Positions 56,424-63,066 of a stretch of DNA of 64,000 bases are shown here, piece after piece. Source of the stretch: Sinotaia quadrata (taxonomy: Eukaryota > Mollusca > Gastropoda > Architaenioglossa > Viviparidae); NCBI GenBank assembly GCA_028829895.1, contig CM054182.1, forward strand, positions 13,412,001 to 13,476,000. Direction: 5' to 3'. Position numbers and translations under genes: made by a program. The first letter of the stretch is position 1. Each line of letters starts with the position of its first letter. The notes under the pieces are model-generated. The model was not told where the DNA came from. It did no database searches and saw nothing but the letters and a program-made list of their open reading frames with translations.

Positions 56424-56523
56424 TGTAATTTACAGACGAATACAACAGCAGTATGAGCAGCTAGAAAAGGAGTACCAGTTGGCAGTGATGGGGGCGATTA
56501 AACGTACACACCAAGTGAAACAG
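23694..56523 (+). CDS. Unrecognised protein with disordered N-terminus and coiled coils (4 exons, 3' partial)
   Basis: Joined exons: 23694-24149, 52609-52704, 54275-54309, 56436-56523. All introns are GT-AG and phases agree, giving 225 residues with no stop at the end of the last exon. The start ATG (followed by G) is the first in frame after a stop at 23685. Residues 1-150 are low-complexity, rich in Ser, Thr, Gly and Asp (MADGDTSSDSSSDTGFFGAT), and probably disordered. From about residue 145, NVELFGLQLEVTLRLLEAEK and KRKLLVLQKELGQQL, then QQQYEQLEKEYQLAV, show heptad-like Leu spacing and charged residues typical of coiled coils. No catalytic domain, signal peptide or membrane segment was seen. 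I cannot name the family. The donor at 56524 implies more exons outside the window. Confidence 0.7.
24137..24790. repeat. Degenerate array derived from an exon end plus splice donor, rich in GATG
   Basis: The exon 1 junction TTGCAGTTAGAG|GTAAGT is followed by recurring diverged versions: TTTAGAGGTAAGACTTGAAT (24184), GCATTTAGAGAAAAGACTGT (24371), GTATTTAGAGATAAAACTTT (24428), CAGTTAGAAATAA (24507), and GCATTTAGAGGGTGGACTTT (24714). GATGATGATG runs and TTGG runs separate them. The unit is about 60-110 bp and expanded by GATG slippage. Confidence 0.75.
25632..26137 (-). repeat. Dispersed ~510-bp repeat, copy A
   Basis: Read on the minus strand, this matches 63067-63583 on the plus strand along its whole length, at an estimated 70-75% identity by eye. 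Shared blocks include GACCTTGGG, TATGATGRTATTTTTGTAAG, GAGAATATGCTAGAA, ATCCAATGGGGA, TTTGTTGAAGAAGT, and CCTGTGAATTCC followed by GAGCCAATA. No tRNA-like A/B boxes, inverted termini or recognised coding were seen, so the class is unknown. Confidence 0.8.
26401..26447 (+). repeat. (GT)n microsatellite, 47 bases
   Basis: Uninterrupted GT repeat. It would be UG repeats in the second gene's pre-mRNA. Confidence 0.97.
26591..26707. repeat. ~37-bp tandem repeat, 3 copies
   Basis: The unit is TTTTGAGTAATAAATAAATA followed by AACTGACCAATTATA, with a variable number of AAAT steps. Confidence 0.9.
26864..27475. repeat. 35-bp tandem array, ~7 clean copies then a decaying tail
   Basis: The unit is GATGGACGTAACGAGGCAAT followed by ATGGCATTTCATTAT. 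Copies are near-identical to about 27090. They then diverge (GAAAGTAACGAGG, AGAAGTAACGAGGC with an inserted TAATTATTGCA) to about 27475. This gradient suggests recent amplification at the left end. Confidence 0.95.
27612..27870. repeat. Degenerate G/T-rich array (GTTGAGTTTTGTGTT theme)
   Basis: Units of 15-36 bp on the theme TTGAGTTTTGTGTTAAATTT then TGTGCTGAGATTTTTG. On the minus strand it appears as an Asn/Thr/Lys/Leu-rich open frame, which is repeat-driven. Confidence 0.85.
28020..28440. repeat. 58-bp tandem array, 7 copies
   Basis: The unit starts ACTCACTAGGTAAAAACTGT, continues CTACCGAGTCTTACTATGAA and ends ATAAATGGTCTCTCAGTG. It is flanked on both sides (27930-28020 and 28440-28560) by looser GTCTCAC...AGAAAACAA versions of the same theme. 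Confidence 0.95.
28560..28785. repeat. ~30-bp degenerate array
   Basis: The unit is GGGTCTTACTGTGCCTGTCT followed by AGAAAACAAA, about 7 copies. It looks like a further diverged or re-amplified form of the array ending at 28440. Confidence 0.85.
29008..29460. repeat. 50-bp perfect duplication followed by a ~85-bp degenerate array
   Basis: Two 50-bp copies start TCTAACGCCCGATTAACTAT at 29008 and 29058. They run into about five diverged units with AACTCGGTGACCCCAAGGGC, TGTAATATATGTATT and CTATCGATGTCAGATG. Confidence 0.88.
29850..29930 (+). repeat. (GT)n microsatellite, ~80 bases
   Basis: Long GT run ending GCGCGCATTCGCGTG, an alternating purine-pyrimidine tract that can adopt Z-DNA. Confidence 0.97.
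30088..30097 (+). promoter_or_regulatory. Palindromic E-box GTCACGTGAC next to a YY1-like site
   Basis: GTCACGTGAC matches the CLEAR/MITF-TFE type E-box and is followed at once by CGCCATTATG, a YY1-like motif. Binding is untested. The motif is intronic to the second gene. Confidence 0.3.
30205..30325. repeat. ~56-bp duplication
   Basis: TACTAATTACTATTATCAAA plus GGCAGCTATACAAGTTTATG and TTACTAATGAAGATCT occurs twice, with a partial third copy. Confidence 0.85.
30590..30822. repeat. CA-rich tract with (AC)n at 30783-30816
   Basis: An imperfect ACACA-rich region ends in a clean 34-base AC run. It is the only CA-oriented dinucleotide tract in the second gene and is complementary to the GT run 850 bases upstream. 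Confidence 0.92.
31137..33429 (+). mobile_element. hAT transposon, 2.28 kb, decayed, with perfect 8-bp target duplication
   Basis: The element spans 31145-33421. The target duplication GTCTAGAC is perfect (31137-31144 and 33422-33429). The terminal inverted repeats CAGGGGTGCACAAAC and GTTTGTGCACCCCTG are nearly identical to those at 2253/3068, and both copies keep the internal palindrome GGCCCGCGGGCC. The perfect duplication suggests a fairly recent insertion relative to the age of the decayed coding region, or mobilisation in trans. Its orientation matches the host gene. Confidence 0.96.
31735..33268 (+). pseudogene. hAT transposase pseudogene (GTF2IRD2/Charlie-like, BED zinc finger)
   Basis: A BED-type finger remnant (CLICCESV, then HYKTKH) lies at about 31762-31845. 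The RNase-H-like core motif VTTDGAPTMTGRASG (about 32386) has its catalytic Asp. The CxxH motif region is cut by a stop near 32514. A clean 243-codon frame (32537-33268) follows, ending in the hAT dimerisation segment (FSVMNMNKNKLRLNLTDNNL, then AHPSH and stop). At least five stops or frame breaks lie between the finger and 32530. The lineage resembles transposases that gave rise to vertebrate GTF2IRD2, FAM200 and ZBED5. This copy should not make a working enzyme, though the C-terminal frame could still make a dimerisation-domain fragment if transcribed. Confidence 0.9.
34965..35047. repeat. 18-bp tandem repeat, ~4.5 copies
   Basis: Unit CTCCTATAGTGAGTGACT, near-identical copies. Confidence 0.93.
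35498..35533. repeat. (ATTT)n microsatellite
   Basis: About nine TTTA/ATTT steps, followed by a G-rich stretch. Confidence 0.93.
35862..36150. repeat. GT/G run followed by a degenerate ~20-bp array
   Basis: GTGTGTGTGTGTGTGTG runs into ten G. From 35888 diverged units on the theme AACAGTATTACCTGATACAA recur about 13 times. Confidence 0.8.
36490..36855. repeat. 72-bp tandem array, 5 copies, open on both strands
   Basis: The unit begins CTAGACAACATGACAACATA and continues CTGTACAAGAACAACACTTG. Copies start at 36497 and 36569 and then every 72 bases. Because 72 is 24 codons, frames stay open on both strands (125 and 148 codons). There is no sign of a real gene. Confidence 0.96.
37673..37838. repeat. 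34-bp tandem array, 5 copies
   Basis: Unit GTAGTCGAGCTGTCTATTGC then AGAGGTTACTGTTT. The last two copies diverge. Confidence 0.95.
38026..38400. repeat. 31-bp tandem array, 7 copies plus degenerate tail
   Basis: Unit CTGACGTTAGCTTAGCCGTA then TTTCTCTATTA, at 38026, 38057 and onward to 38240. Looser TTGTTAGCCTAGCC units follow to about 38400. Confidence 0.93.
39499..39570 (+). promoter_or_regulatory. Cluster of nuclear-receptor-type half-sites
   Basis: GAAAGGTCA (39499) and TGACCTTTG (39515) face each other with an 8-base spacer. A third site TGACCTTTC (39561) is an exact reverse match of the first. A CACGTG E-box lies at 39611. These are motif matches only; function is untested. Confidence 0.25.
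39842..40022. repeat. 33-bp tandem array, ~5 copies
   Basis: Unit AGACAAACCAGCCTGCCACA then CCTCAATGTACTC. The two left copies are perfect and the right copies diverge. Confidence 0.93.
40193..40712. repeat. 36-39-bp tandem array, ~14 copies
   Basis: Unit GTCGTGTTATTATTATTCAC then ACATTAACAACATTAGCAG. Short variants lack ACA. There are two alternating sub-variants (GTTAATATTATCCATACATT). The pattern suggests a higher-order unit of two repeats. Confidence 0.95.
42738..42985. repeat. Two small arrays: 26-bp x3 and ~27-bp x3
   Basis: CGGCAGTGTATAACTTAAAC plus AAGTAA recurs three times at 42738-42814. ACAGTGTTAAAAATATCCAC plus GAATTT recurs about 2.5 times at 42922-42985. Confidence 0.92.
43118..43253. 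repeat. 18-bp tandem array, ~7.5 copies
   Basis: Unit ACAGTCCACGTCTACATCT, with CACGT/CATAT variants alternating. Confidence 0.94.
46505..46640 (+). promoter_or_regulatory. CpG-richer segment with a perfect CRE palindrome
   Basis: TGACGTCA at 46511-46518 lies in a short CpG-richer island (GTGCGTTGAGCGACGAAGAA, then CGGGCTCTCGCGACAAGG) inside an AT-rich intron. It could be an internal promoter or enhancer. No first exon was identified. Confidence 0.25.
46865..46995. repeat. ~75-bp duplication
   Basis: Two diverged copies of AATTAAAGGCACTCAAAACG, then TTTGCTGTTCATTTCGACGA and GATAAACAG. Confidence 0.75.
47262..47770. repeat. 22-bp tandem array, ~10 clean copies plus a decaying tail
   Basis: The unit CCTGATCATAAACAATCATTGG alternates with CCTAATCATAAACAGTCATTAG. 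Diverged units continue to about 47770. Confidence 0.93.
48595..48815. repeat. 71-73-bp tandem array, 3 copies
   Basis: The unit includes GAGACCGTTTGTAGTCGTCA, CAGGTGGATGGACCAGACAG and CTGTTAGAAATGTAAATAT. The GAGACC anchors are at 48610, 48681 and 48754. Confidence 0.94.
49075..49450. repeat. Degenerate ~50-60-bp array
   Basis: Theme TAACAGCAATGTAGCATTGT, then TGTTGTTTGTTCCCCATATC and TTACTATTA, about 7 diverged units. Confidence 0.85.
49790..50420. repeat. Degenerate ~32-35-bp array, ~18 units
   Basis: Theme CCCTTGGACCCTGTCTTTCT then AAAGTTCATGA in the left part, changing to TTTTTAGCACAAATATCTCACA in the right part. It shows gradual turnover of the unit along the array. Confidence 0.9.
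50572..50604. repeat. Short (TC)n(AC)n microsatellite
   Basis: CTCTCT tract followed by CACACA. Confidence 0.93.
50676..50772. repeat. 31-bp tandem repeat, 3 copies
   Basis: Unit CACCTAATTAACGCAAGTAC then CAAACACCGGT. Copies are essentially perfect. Confidence 0.95.
51155..51490. repeat. 48-bp tandem array, ~6.5 copies
   Basis: Unit GATGAGGGGTTACAGCAATG, TAAGGATACAGGAATGTAGA, GATAGAGG. The period is 16 codons, which produces long minus-strand frames of Leu/Tyr/Ser/Pro repeats that are not genes. A GA-rich tract precedes it (51110-51155). Confidence 0.95.
52225..52294. repeat. (TCTG)n(TATC)n compound microsatellite
   Basis: Ten TCTG steps followed by TATC steps. Confidence 0.95.
52431..52580 (+). 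repeat. (GAAA)n microsatellite, ~150 bp, abutting exon 2 acceptor
   Basis: An almost pure AAAG run with a few interruptions (AATG, AAAA, AAGG). It ends 28 bases before the acceptor. The tract is polypurine on the sense strand, so only a short pyrimidine stretch (TTTCTTTC) is left between it and the exon. Confidence 0.97.
52609..52704 (+). CDS. Second gene, exon 2 (coiled coil)
   Basis: 32 codons. The acceptor is TTGCAG ending at 52608 and the donor is GTTTGT at 52705. The exon encodes VTLRLLEAEKRKLLVLQKEL and then GQQLSSSHSSHK. Phase 0 at both ends joins cleanly to exon 1 (...FGLQLE) and exon 3. A 150-bp GAAA microsatellite ends 28 bases before the acceptor. A 38-bp tandem array starts inside the exon's last 13 bases. 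Confidence 0.78.
52692..52995. repeat. 38-bp tandem array (8 copies) containing an exon end and its 5' splice site
   Basis: Copies start at 52692, 52730, 52768, 52806, 52844, 52882, 52920 and 52958. Each contains CAGTTCACACAAG|GTTTGT (or GTTTAT), the exact last 13 coding bases of exon 2 plus its donor. Seven extra copies of the splice site therefore follow the real one. Confidence 0.95.
52996..54274. other. Intron 2 of the second gene, rest
   Basis: AT-rich intron sequence. Loose TTCACTAAAA/AGTTCAC themes continue the decayed array to about 53480. A TGTCTG/TACCT-rich low-complexity patch is at 54060-54170. Nothing else was recognised. Confidence 0.55.
54275..54309 (+). CDS. Second gene, exon 3 (35 bases)
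   Basis: A short exon. The acceptor is TTTCAG ending at 54274 and the donor is GTAAGT at 54310. It encodes KKQSEPLRRNI and ends in phase 2. It is supported mainly by good splice sites and by phase agreement with exons 2 and 4. Confidence 0.6.
54574..55400. repeat. 51-bp tandem array, ~16 copies
   Basis: Unit TTTACTAAGTACATTTGCAC, TGTAAGCATACTTCTTTAGT, TCATGTGTCTC. It is very homogeneous between 54700 and 55310. The period is 17 codons, so the minus strand has a 210-codon frame repeating THELKKYAYSANVLSKE. That frame is repeat-driven, with no other support for a gene. Confidence 0.96.
55765..56000. repeat. Degenerate ~45-60-bp array
   Basis: Theme CTGTCGTGGCTAACTATTTC then AGGACTCATTTCCTTCTATT, about 4-5 diverged copies. 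Confidence 0.8.
56362..56420 (+). repeat. (CT)n microsatellite before exon 4
   Basis: A 59-base uninterrupted CT run, 15 bases from the TTACAG acceptor. It serves as an unusually long pyrimidine tract. Confidence 0.97.
56436..56523 (+). CDS. Second gene, exon 4 (coiled coil)
   Basis: The acceptor is TTACAG ending at 56435 and the donor is GTAAGA at 56524. The exon encodes (Q)RIQQQYEQLEKEYQLAVMG then AIKRTHQVKQ, with a heptad-like pattern. A 59-bp CT microsatellite ends about 15 bases before the acceptor and probably serves as its pyrimidine tract. No later exon was identified. Confidence 0.75.
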
Positions 56524-56529
56524 GTAAGA

Positions 56530-56665
56530 ATCTGAGGGAATGTTGGGTGTGTATGGAGGTGCATGAAAGTATGTAGGGGTCAGTATAGAAAGTATGTAAA
56601 GTATGTATGACTGAGGGAATGTTGTGTGTGCATGGGGACCTGTTGGGTGTGTATAAGGACGCGTG
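56530..56665. repeat. Degenerate repeat just inside intron 4
   Basis: CTGAGGGAATGTTGGGTGTG then TATGG, at 56532, recurs at about 56612 and in part at 56641. The first copy starts 8 bases after the donor. Confidence 0.75.
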
Positions 56666-57277
56666 AGGATGATGCAAGGGAGATGATAACAGTATTTGCA
56701 GGTCAGTATATGCAGGTCATTAATTTGACATTTAAAAGGTAAGCTCACATTTCTGTCGTTTCATTGTTATGCCAGTCTCACGTTCCTCTTCTTTCTTATG
56801 GGGAGAGCTTCCGGCTTCCGATTGCAGAAAGTAATCCTTACCAGTTTACCAGTGTGTAATAAGGTTTTATGTCAAACCAGCGATCATAGTGTAAAATAAA
56901 CACAAAAATGACGCTGCAAGTACATCCCAGGACACACTGTATTTTGCGTTTACACGACACGATTTAGAGTCATGTAGGTCAGATCTAATTATGACGAATT
57001 ATTCAGATTCATTCCGTATACATAATTTTATTATCTCTAATGTCAAACCATTTATCTTTGCGAATATGTTTTGAGAGGAAGTAGGACAACGTTGGCAAAC
57101 TGAATGCTTCCTGCAACACAGTCTATTGGACGAAGATTCCAGCAAAATGTGTCTTCGAGAATAATTACTCACGCTAAACGAAAGTTAGAGTCAAGGTTAA
57201 GGTCAGAAATAGAGTTTGGATTAGGAATGAGATTGGTTCTAAGGTTAGAATTAGTTTAAACTTTATCTCCAAAAAGT

Positions 57278-57281
57278 GTGT

Positions 57282-57350
<69 letters not shown>

Positions 57351-57357
57351 GGGGGGG
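57278..57357 (+). repeat. (GT)n microsatellite followed by a G run
   Basis: About 68 bases of TG repeat with a few interruptions, then TTTGGGGGGGGG. Confidence 0.96.
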
Positions 57358-57992
57358 GAGGGATACGACGTATTTGCGCGCAAGAGGGATGACTCTAATT
57401 CATCATAGAAATCTTTTGAATCTTCAGTTTAAGTTGTGAATAAATTAAAGACAAAAATAATCAATGCACATTTCCTTTATTTGCAATGATGCACACAAAA
57501 AATCTCACGTTACAGGCCTCTGAGGCTGGGAGATTTCAAAACTAGTTAGTGAACAAATTGAAAGAATAAATAAATGTTTCAAAAGAAACCAGATCTATGA
57601 ACTGTTACCTATTTTGTTTCTGTTCTCCTCACCTACAGAATAATTTCTTCTAATCTGAGAACACATCACCATATCACAAACAGCAGATAAAGGGAGTTAA
57701 ATATCCTAAGAATTCAGTTAATTCCTATGGCTTATATGGAAGTGCTCCCTCACCCCCTTATAAATAGTTACATAAAAAGAGATTAAGAATTAGTCTTGGA
57801 GTCATTCAATCAGTTTCGTAAAATTTAATAACCGTTCCTTTTCATGAGTCCTATCTCGAGAGAAAAACCTTGCACTGAGGTCACTGAACTTTATATGGCC
57901 TTCATTTGTAGGTCAGGCAATTTAGCTTTTGGCGGTAATTCACTTCCGCTGAGAGTCACGGGAAAACGAAGGTCGCGGTTGACAGCGGAATC

Positions 57993-58017
57993 TTTTTTTT
58001 TTTTTTTTTTTTTTTTT
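57993..58017 (+). repeat. T25 homopolymer
   Basis: Uninterrupted T run. It might be the oligo(A) tail of a minus-strand retroposon, but no tRNA-like head was found on either side. Confidence 0.9.
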
Positions 58018-58717
58018 ATCAATGCCGATGCCATCTTGGTGCGGGGGTGACAGGGAATGGGGATTGTCTGCCGCATACTCCGTCCCCCCAACAAGACAAG
58101 TTCTCAGCTGTAGTCCCTTAATCGAATCCGGCCACTACAAGTTTCACTGAGAAATAGAGAAGAAAAAAGAATCTCAGACAATAAAATCTTTAATATCGTG
58201 CATTCAGCATTAACCACGCAACACCGTATATTATTTCCTATATGCACTTAATAACGATTTAACTAAACCTAAATTCATAACACTAAGAACTTATCTGCCG
58301 ATCTTTTAGTCAGCTTCACTAATGTTTAAATATCACCTCAGCGCAAACCAAGCAGTCCATATTTACTATCAATTAACTGAGTGGCGAGGTACCATTCCAT
58401 CTGTCCCAGATAATAATTAAGAAAATAAATAAACAACTGGAACTCAGAACCAACTACAAGCACAAGTTTCCTGTCCGCCTTTACTTTGTTAAACTTAGAA
58501 CGCATTTCGATTTCCAAAATTTGTCGACCGTTACTTTCACTGACCAAATGACCAAATGTTTATGTATTATAAATGAAACTAAATTAGAATTTAACACACT
58601 GACACGAGACTAACTCTATGGGCGTTCATAATAAGGGATACTACTCTGTAAACAAAATTTAAAATAATAGTTAAACATAGCTTCCCTTGAAAAATGTCAT
58701 TTTCATTTTAACCATTG

Positions 58718-58719
<2 letters not shown>

Positions 58720-58794
<75 letters not shown>
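58720..58794 (+). repeat. (GT)n microsatellite, 75 bases
   Basis: Uninterrupted GT repeat. Confidence 0.97.
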
Positions 58795-58796
<2 letters not shown>

Positions 58797-59029
58797 GATA
58801 AGAAAACTTGACGACTCTCAATCGCCAGAATTTCGAAATATTCTTTGAGATTTGTAGAAATATTGCCCTTCTGTTTTTCAAAAGTAACAACTCGGCTTGG
58901 AATGAAAGTAGTCCTGAATAAAATAATCCCCGTGTAAGTCCTGCCATACTACGTATTCTGTGGACAACGTCACTACCAGCCAAAACAGTGCATTATCTGA
59001 TCATCAGTTCCAGTAAGTTGTGACAATTT

Positions 59030-59395
59030 TATTTCAGTGAACTATTGTGATGATATTAATTTCAGAGGACTGTTGTGATATTTCAGAGGACTGTTGTGAT
59101 GATATTTCAGAGGACTGTTGTGATGATATTTCAGTGAGAACGGTTGTATTGATACCATTTCAGGTGATTGTTGTGATGATATTATTTCACAGGACTATTG
59201 TGGTATTATTTCACTGGACTATTGTGGTATTATTTCACTGGACTATTGTGGTATTATTTCACTGGACTATTGTGGTTATTTCACTGGACTATTGTGGTAT
59301 TATTTCAGTGGACTGTTGTGATATTATTTCAGTGGGCTATTGTGGTATTATTTCAGTGGACTATTGTGGTATTATTTCAGTGGACTGTTGATATT
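59030..59395. repeat. 24-bp tandem array, ~14 copies
   Basis: Unit GGACTATTGTGGTATTATTTCACT, with variants GGACTGTTGTGATGATATTTCAGA at the left. A period of 8 codons leaves two frames open; they are not genes. Confidence 0.94.
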
Positions 59396-59476
59396 GATAT
59401 ATGTGGGGTCTTGTATTGATTACTTTTTGTAGGATTAAGAATCGATTATAGCTATAATGGATTCACTATAGTGAAT

Positions 59477-61170
59477 GGTAATATCGACTAGTGACCCGTC
59501 AATTGCGCGAACGACAAAAACACATAAATAATAACTATAGTCAAGGAAAGCTCTAAAGCGATTTGACGGGGATGGGGCGTTATAATATTTTGGGTGCTAA
59601 TATTGTTTTCTTTAAATATTAACTGAAAGTTGACAAAGAATTTAAAGCTCTAATAAAATATTTTCCTTTAATGTCAATTTCCTGCTTAGGCTACTTGTTG
59701 AAACCATTGCTGAATAATTTTACATAATTAGCTTGCTTGTTGACAGTCTTGAATAAAACAGATTTTCGACAATTTCACAAAAATAAAAAACGTGTAAACG
59801 TTTTGGATTTGAAAACAAATTAAAATATGATTATGTCTAAAATAATTTAACTTGCTGTTTGGTGCGGTAACGAAAGAAACGGTTTAGAGGGTTATGTCCC
59901 TTGTTGAAAGTTCTTTTATTATGCATAAAAGAAACTCCTAGCATCTTTTATAGGTATTTGTTCAACTTAGTATTATGATAATATTACAAAATTTACGGTA
60001 ATTTGTAAATTACTGAAACGGAACTAAAACTTTTAAATATTTCGAGAAATCTATTATGTTCTGTAATTTAACGAGTTGAGCCCTATTTATTTAATTGTAT
60101 CATTTCTAATCTACTCATTTATCTCAATTTTAGCTTTATTAATAATTTGGAATTAATTATCTATGTATTTTTGACAAGTCGTGAAAGAACACGACTTAAA
60201 AACACTTTGATTGAATACAATGCACGATACTTGTATTCTAAAATGCCTCAGACTACAGAGGCGTGGAAGTTCTGGCTACTGTCCTACAAGGGGAAATAAC
60301 TCACTTTAGAAAGCAAGTAATGAAATCTGAAAGAGCTGTTTACCTCCTCGCGAAATAGCAATGTTCTTTTTCAAGATGATAAGTTCGCTTAATAACACTT
60401 TTTCTTTATCCTAATGTGCTTGTCGATATATGTTAGCATATTCGATAGAAAATACAATCTTCCTGTAGTTCTTGTTAGCCCAGTATCTCTGAAGAATGTA
60501 TTTGGGCATTTTATTATCTGGTGGTTAAGGAGAAATGGCAGCTAAATACCTAGGTTGTACTATTTAGTTGGCAGCTGTAGCTAACTACAACAGAAGTTGT
60601 TCTGCACTCTGTTGGCTTTTCTTGGTTATGCGTGTTACGAACAATAACAGCAATACTAATTAGTAATAGAATTGAAATCATTACCTTGATTTACAATACA
60701 ACCATTCATCTCTTGACGGCTACGAAAAGTATACTAGCAGTCAAAGGACGTGATAGCGCAGAATTTACGACATTAGCTTGTCACTAGACTGACTAGAGTA
60801 AGCTAGATTCGATCTGTGTCGGAGTAAAAATCTTTAAACGAGTAATCCTTAACTGTCTCTAGCCCAAGTGTGTGGGGGTGGAGGTGGGGGGATTTGGTGT
60901 CCAGTCCGTTGAATGCGACAGTGAATTGGAAAGCATGAACTACGGGCGACTCACGCTAAAGACCCTTCAGCAGTGAAAAGTCGAAAGGATTGAGGAAGCC
61001 TGTGACTGCCGCCCTGGCAAAACTGATCCCAGAAAATCAATATAGCACTTCAAGATACAACAACAGTAACAATACTCTTGAGATGTCATCGTTTGTCGCC
61101 TAGCAGCTAACTCTATTTATTTTATTTTACTCGGGGCGAAGTCATCAAAGATTGATATTTAAATCACGTA
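59477..61170. other. No feature recognised
   Basis: AT-rich then mixed sequence without supported exons, repeats or RNA genes. Confidence 0.5.
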
Positions 61171-61174
61171 AATA

Positions 61175-61600
61175 ACCCAAAGTGACTGCTAGAATCACAC
61201 AAAACACAAGTGACTTCTAGAATCACACAAAACACTAGTAACTTCTAGAATCACACAAAACACAAAGTGACTTCTAGAATCACACAAAACACAAAGTTAC
61301 TTCTAGAATCACACAAAACACAAGTGACTTCTAGAATCACACAAAACACAGAGTGACTTCTAGAATCACACAAAACACAAAGTTACTTCTAGAATCACAC
61401 AAAATACAAGTGACTTCTAGAATCACACAAAACACTGGTAACTTCTAGAATCACACAAAATACTAGTAACTTCTAGAATCACACAAAAAAACACAAAGTG
61501 ACTTCTAGAATCACACAAAACACTAGTAACTTCTAGAATTACACAAAACATAACGTGACTTCTAGAATCACACAAAACACAAAGTTATTTCTAAAACGGC
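61175..61600. repeat. ~29-31-bp tandem array, ~14 copies
   Basis: Unit GTGACTTCTAGAATCACACA then AAACACAAA. The linker between units varies (CAAGTGAC, CTAGTAAC, AAAGTTAC). Confidence 0.95.
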
Positions 61601-61965
61601 TCAAAACCCAAAGTGACCACTAGAACGACACAGAACTCAAAGCTGTCACTAGACAGAACTCAAAGTTGGCACTAGAAAGACACAGAACTTAAAGTGATCA
61701 CTAGAATGACAAAGAATCCAAAGTGTACACTAGAACAACAAAGAACACAGCGATCTACAGAACGGCACAGAACTCAAAGTGACCACTAGAACAACAAAGA
61801 ACACAGCGACCTACAGAATGACACAGAACTCAAAGTGACCGCTAGAACAACAAAGAACAAGCTCACCTTCAGAACGACACAGAACTCAAAGTGACCACTA
61901 GAACAACAAAGAACAAAGCCTCCTTTAGGACGAAACAGAACTCAAAGTGATCCCTAAAAAAACCC
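61601..61965. repeat. Diverged continuation, ~50-bp units
   Basis: Units on the theme ACAGAACTCAAAGTGACCAC then TAGAACAACAAAGAACA. They share the AAAGTGAC...CTAGAA core with the preceding array, so the two are probably one family at different ages. Confidence 0.85.
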
Positions 61966-62810
61966 CGCGTATAGATAATACACAATAGCGCTCGCCGAAT
62001 TAAGCGCATAGTACCTAAAATAATTAGTTTTATAGTCAATATTCAGACTATATTTGAGCTAACAAGGCTAAGCAGTTTAACTCTCTTCAAAGCATATAGT
62101 TCGGTCTCATTTCCGATATCTTTTCTCTGCTATAGAAAGTGTTAACATATTTCTTTGTATTTACTTCGTAAGGGTGAGCTAGTGATTTGGTGAAATTTTT
62201 TTCCCCTTTTTTCTTATATTTATTTGGTTGTTTTTTTCTCAGAACTTGTCGTAACTAATTAATTTATTACCATTTTCACCTCTAACTTAAACGACACACG
62301 ACGTCAGAATACGTCAACACTTCATAGAGTGACCTCCCATGAATGTAGTCCATGAAAACAGTGTACAGTTCTTCAGCATATCCAGAGTACCCATATACTC
62401 GAACAGGTCATCTGGAAATAAACCAAGTTACTGACATCTATATAGACAGCCGCTTGGCATCCAGTGCCACCACTGCTTACAGCAGGTGAAAAGACATTCA
62501 TAGGGGACATCACTCAGAGCGGATATGTATAAAGTTCTTCAACAAAGAGACATTGCCAAGTGATAAGTGCTGTGATTCGTAGAATATAATTTACAAAAGT
62601 ACAAAATATTCCTCCACCCACAGTGCCTACCTAGCACAAGACAATTTAGGTTAAAATGCATGTACACTAAATCAATTTCGTCACTAAAGCAAGTTACATT
62701 GATGATTTCATGCTGAAGTTTGGGGACGAACCTGTATGAGAATTTTGAGCAGTGCGGCAAGTAACGTCCATGTCACCCACTTGGCGATCTATGTATCTAG
62801 GCTACTGTAT
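61966..62810. other. No feature recognised
   Basis: Mixed-composition sequence with no supported gene or repeat. Confidence 0.5.
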
Positions 62811-63060
62811 AGACACTGTGGTAGAGTAAATTGGCCTATCCCTATTTCTAAACTTAATAATTATATATTTGTTGCCAATGTTAACGTGACCCGACATAGA
62901 CACTGTGGTAGAGTAAATTGGCCTATCCCTATTTCTAAACTTAATAATTATATATTTGTTGCCAATGTTAACGTGACCCGACATAGGCACTGTGGTAGAG
63001 TAAATTGGCCTATCCCTATTTCTAAACTTAATAATTATATATTTGTTGCCACTGTCAAAG
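62811..63060. repeat. 87-bp tandem array, 3 copies
   Basis: Unit AGACACTGTGGTAGAGTAAA, TTGGCCTATCCCTATTTCTA, AACTTAATAATTATATATTT, GTTGCCAATGTTAACGTGAC and CCGACAT. Copies start at 62811, 62898 and 62985. The third copy grades directly into the dispersed repeat at 63067. Confidence 0.96.
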
Positions 63061-63066
63061 TGACGT

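Larger units (their letters stand above)
56666..59029. other. No exon found; microsatellites only
   Basis: The stretch holds GT runs, a 25-base T run and sequence with no recognised gene. The short frames present lack domain features and good flanking splice sites. Confidence 0.5.

Noticed and set aside
52609..56523. Possible DISC1 homology of the coiled-coil exons
   Set aside because: Only a generic coiled-coil pattern (Leu/Tyr/Glu spacing) was similar. Not enough to name the gene.
57990..58135. Possible minus-strand retroposon with oligo(A) tail (T25)
   Set aside because: No tRNA or 7SL-like promoter boxes and no target duplication were seen next to it.
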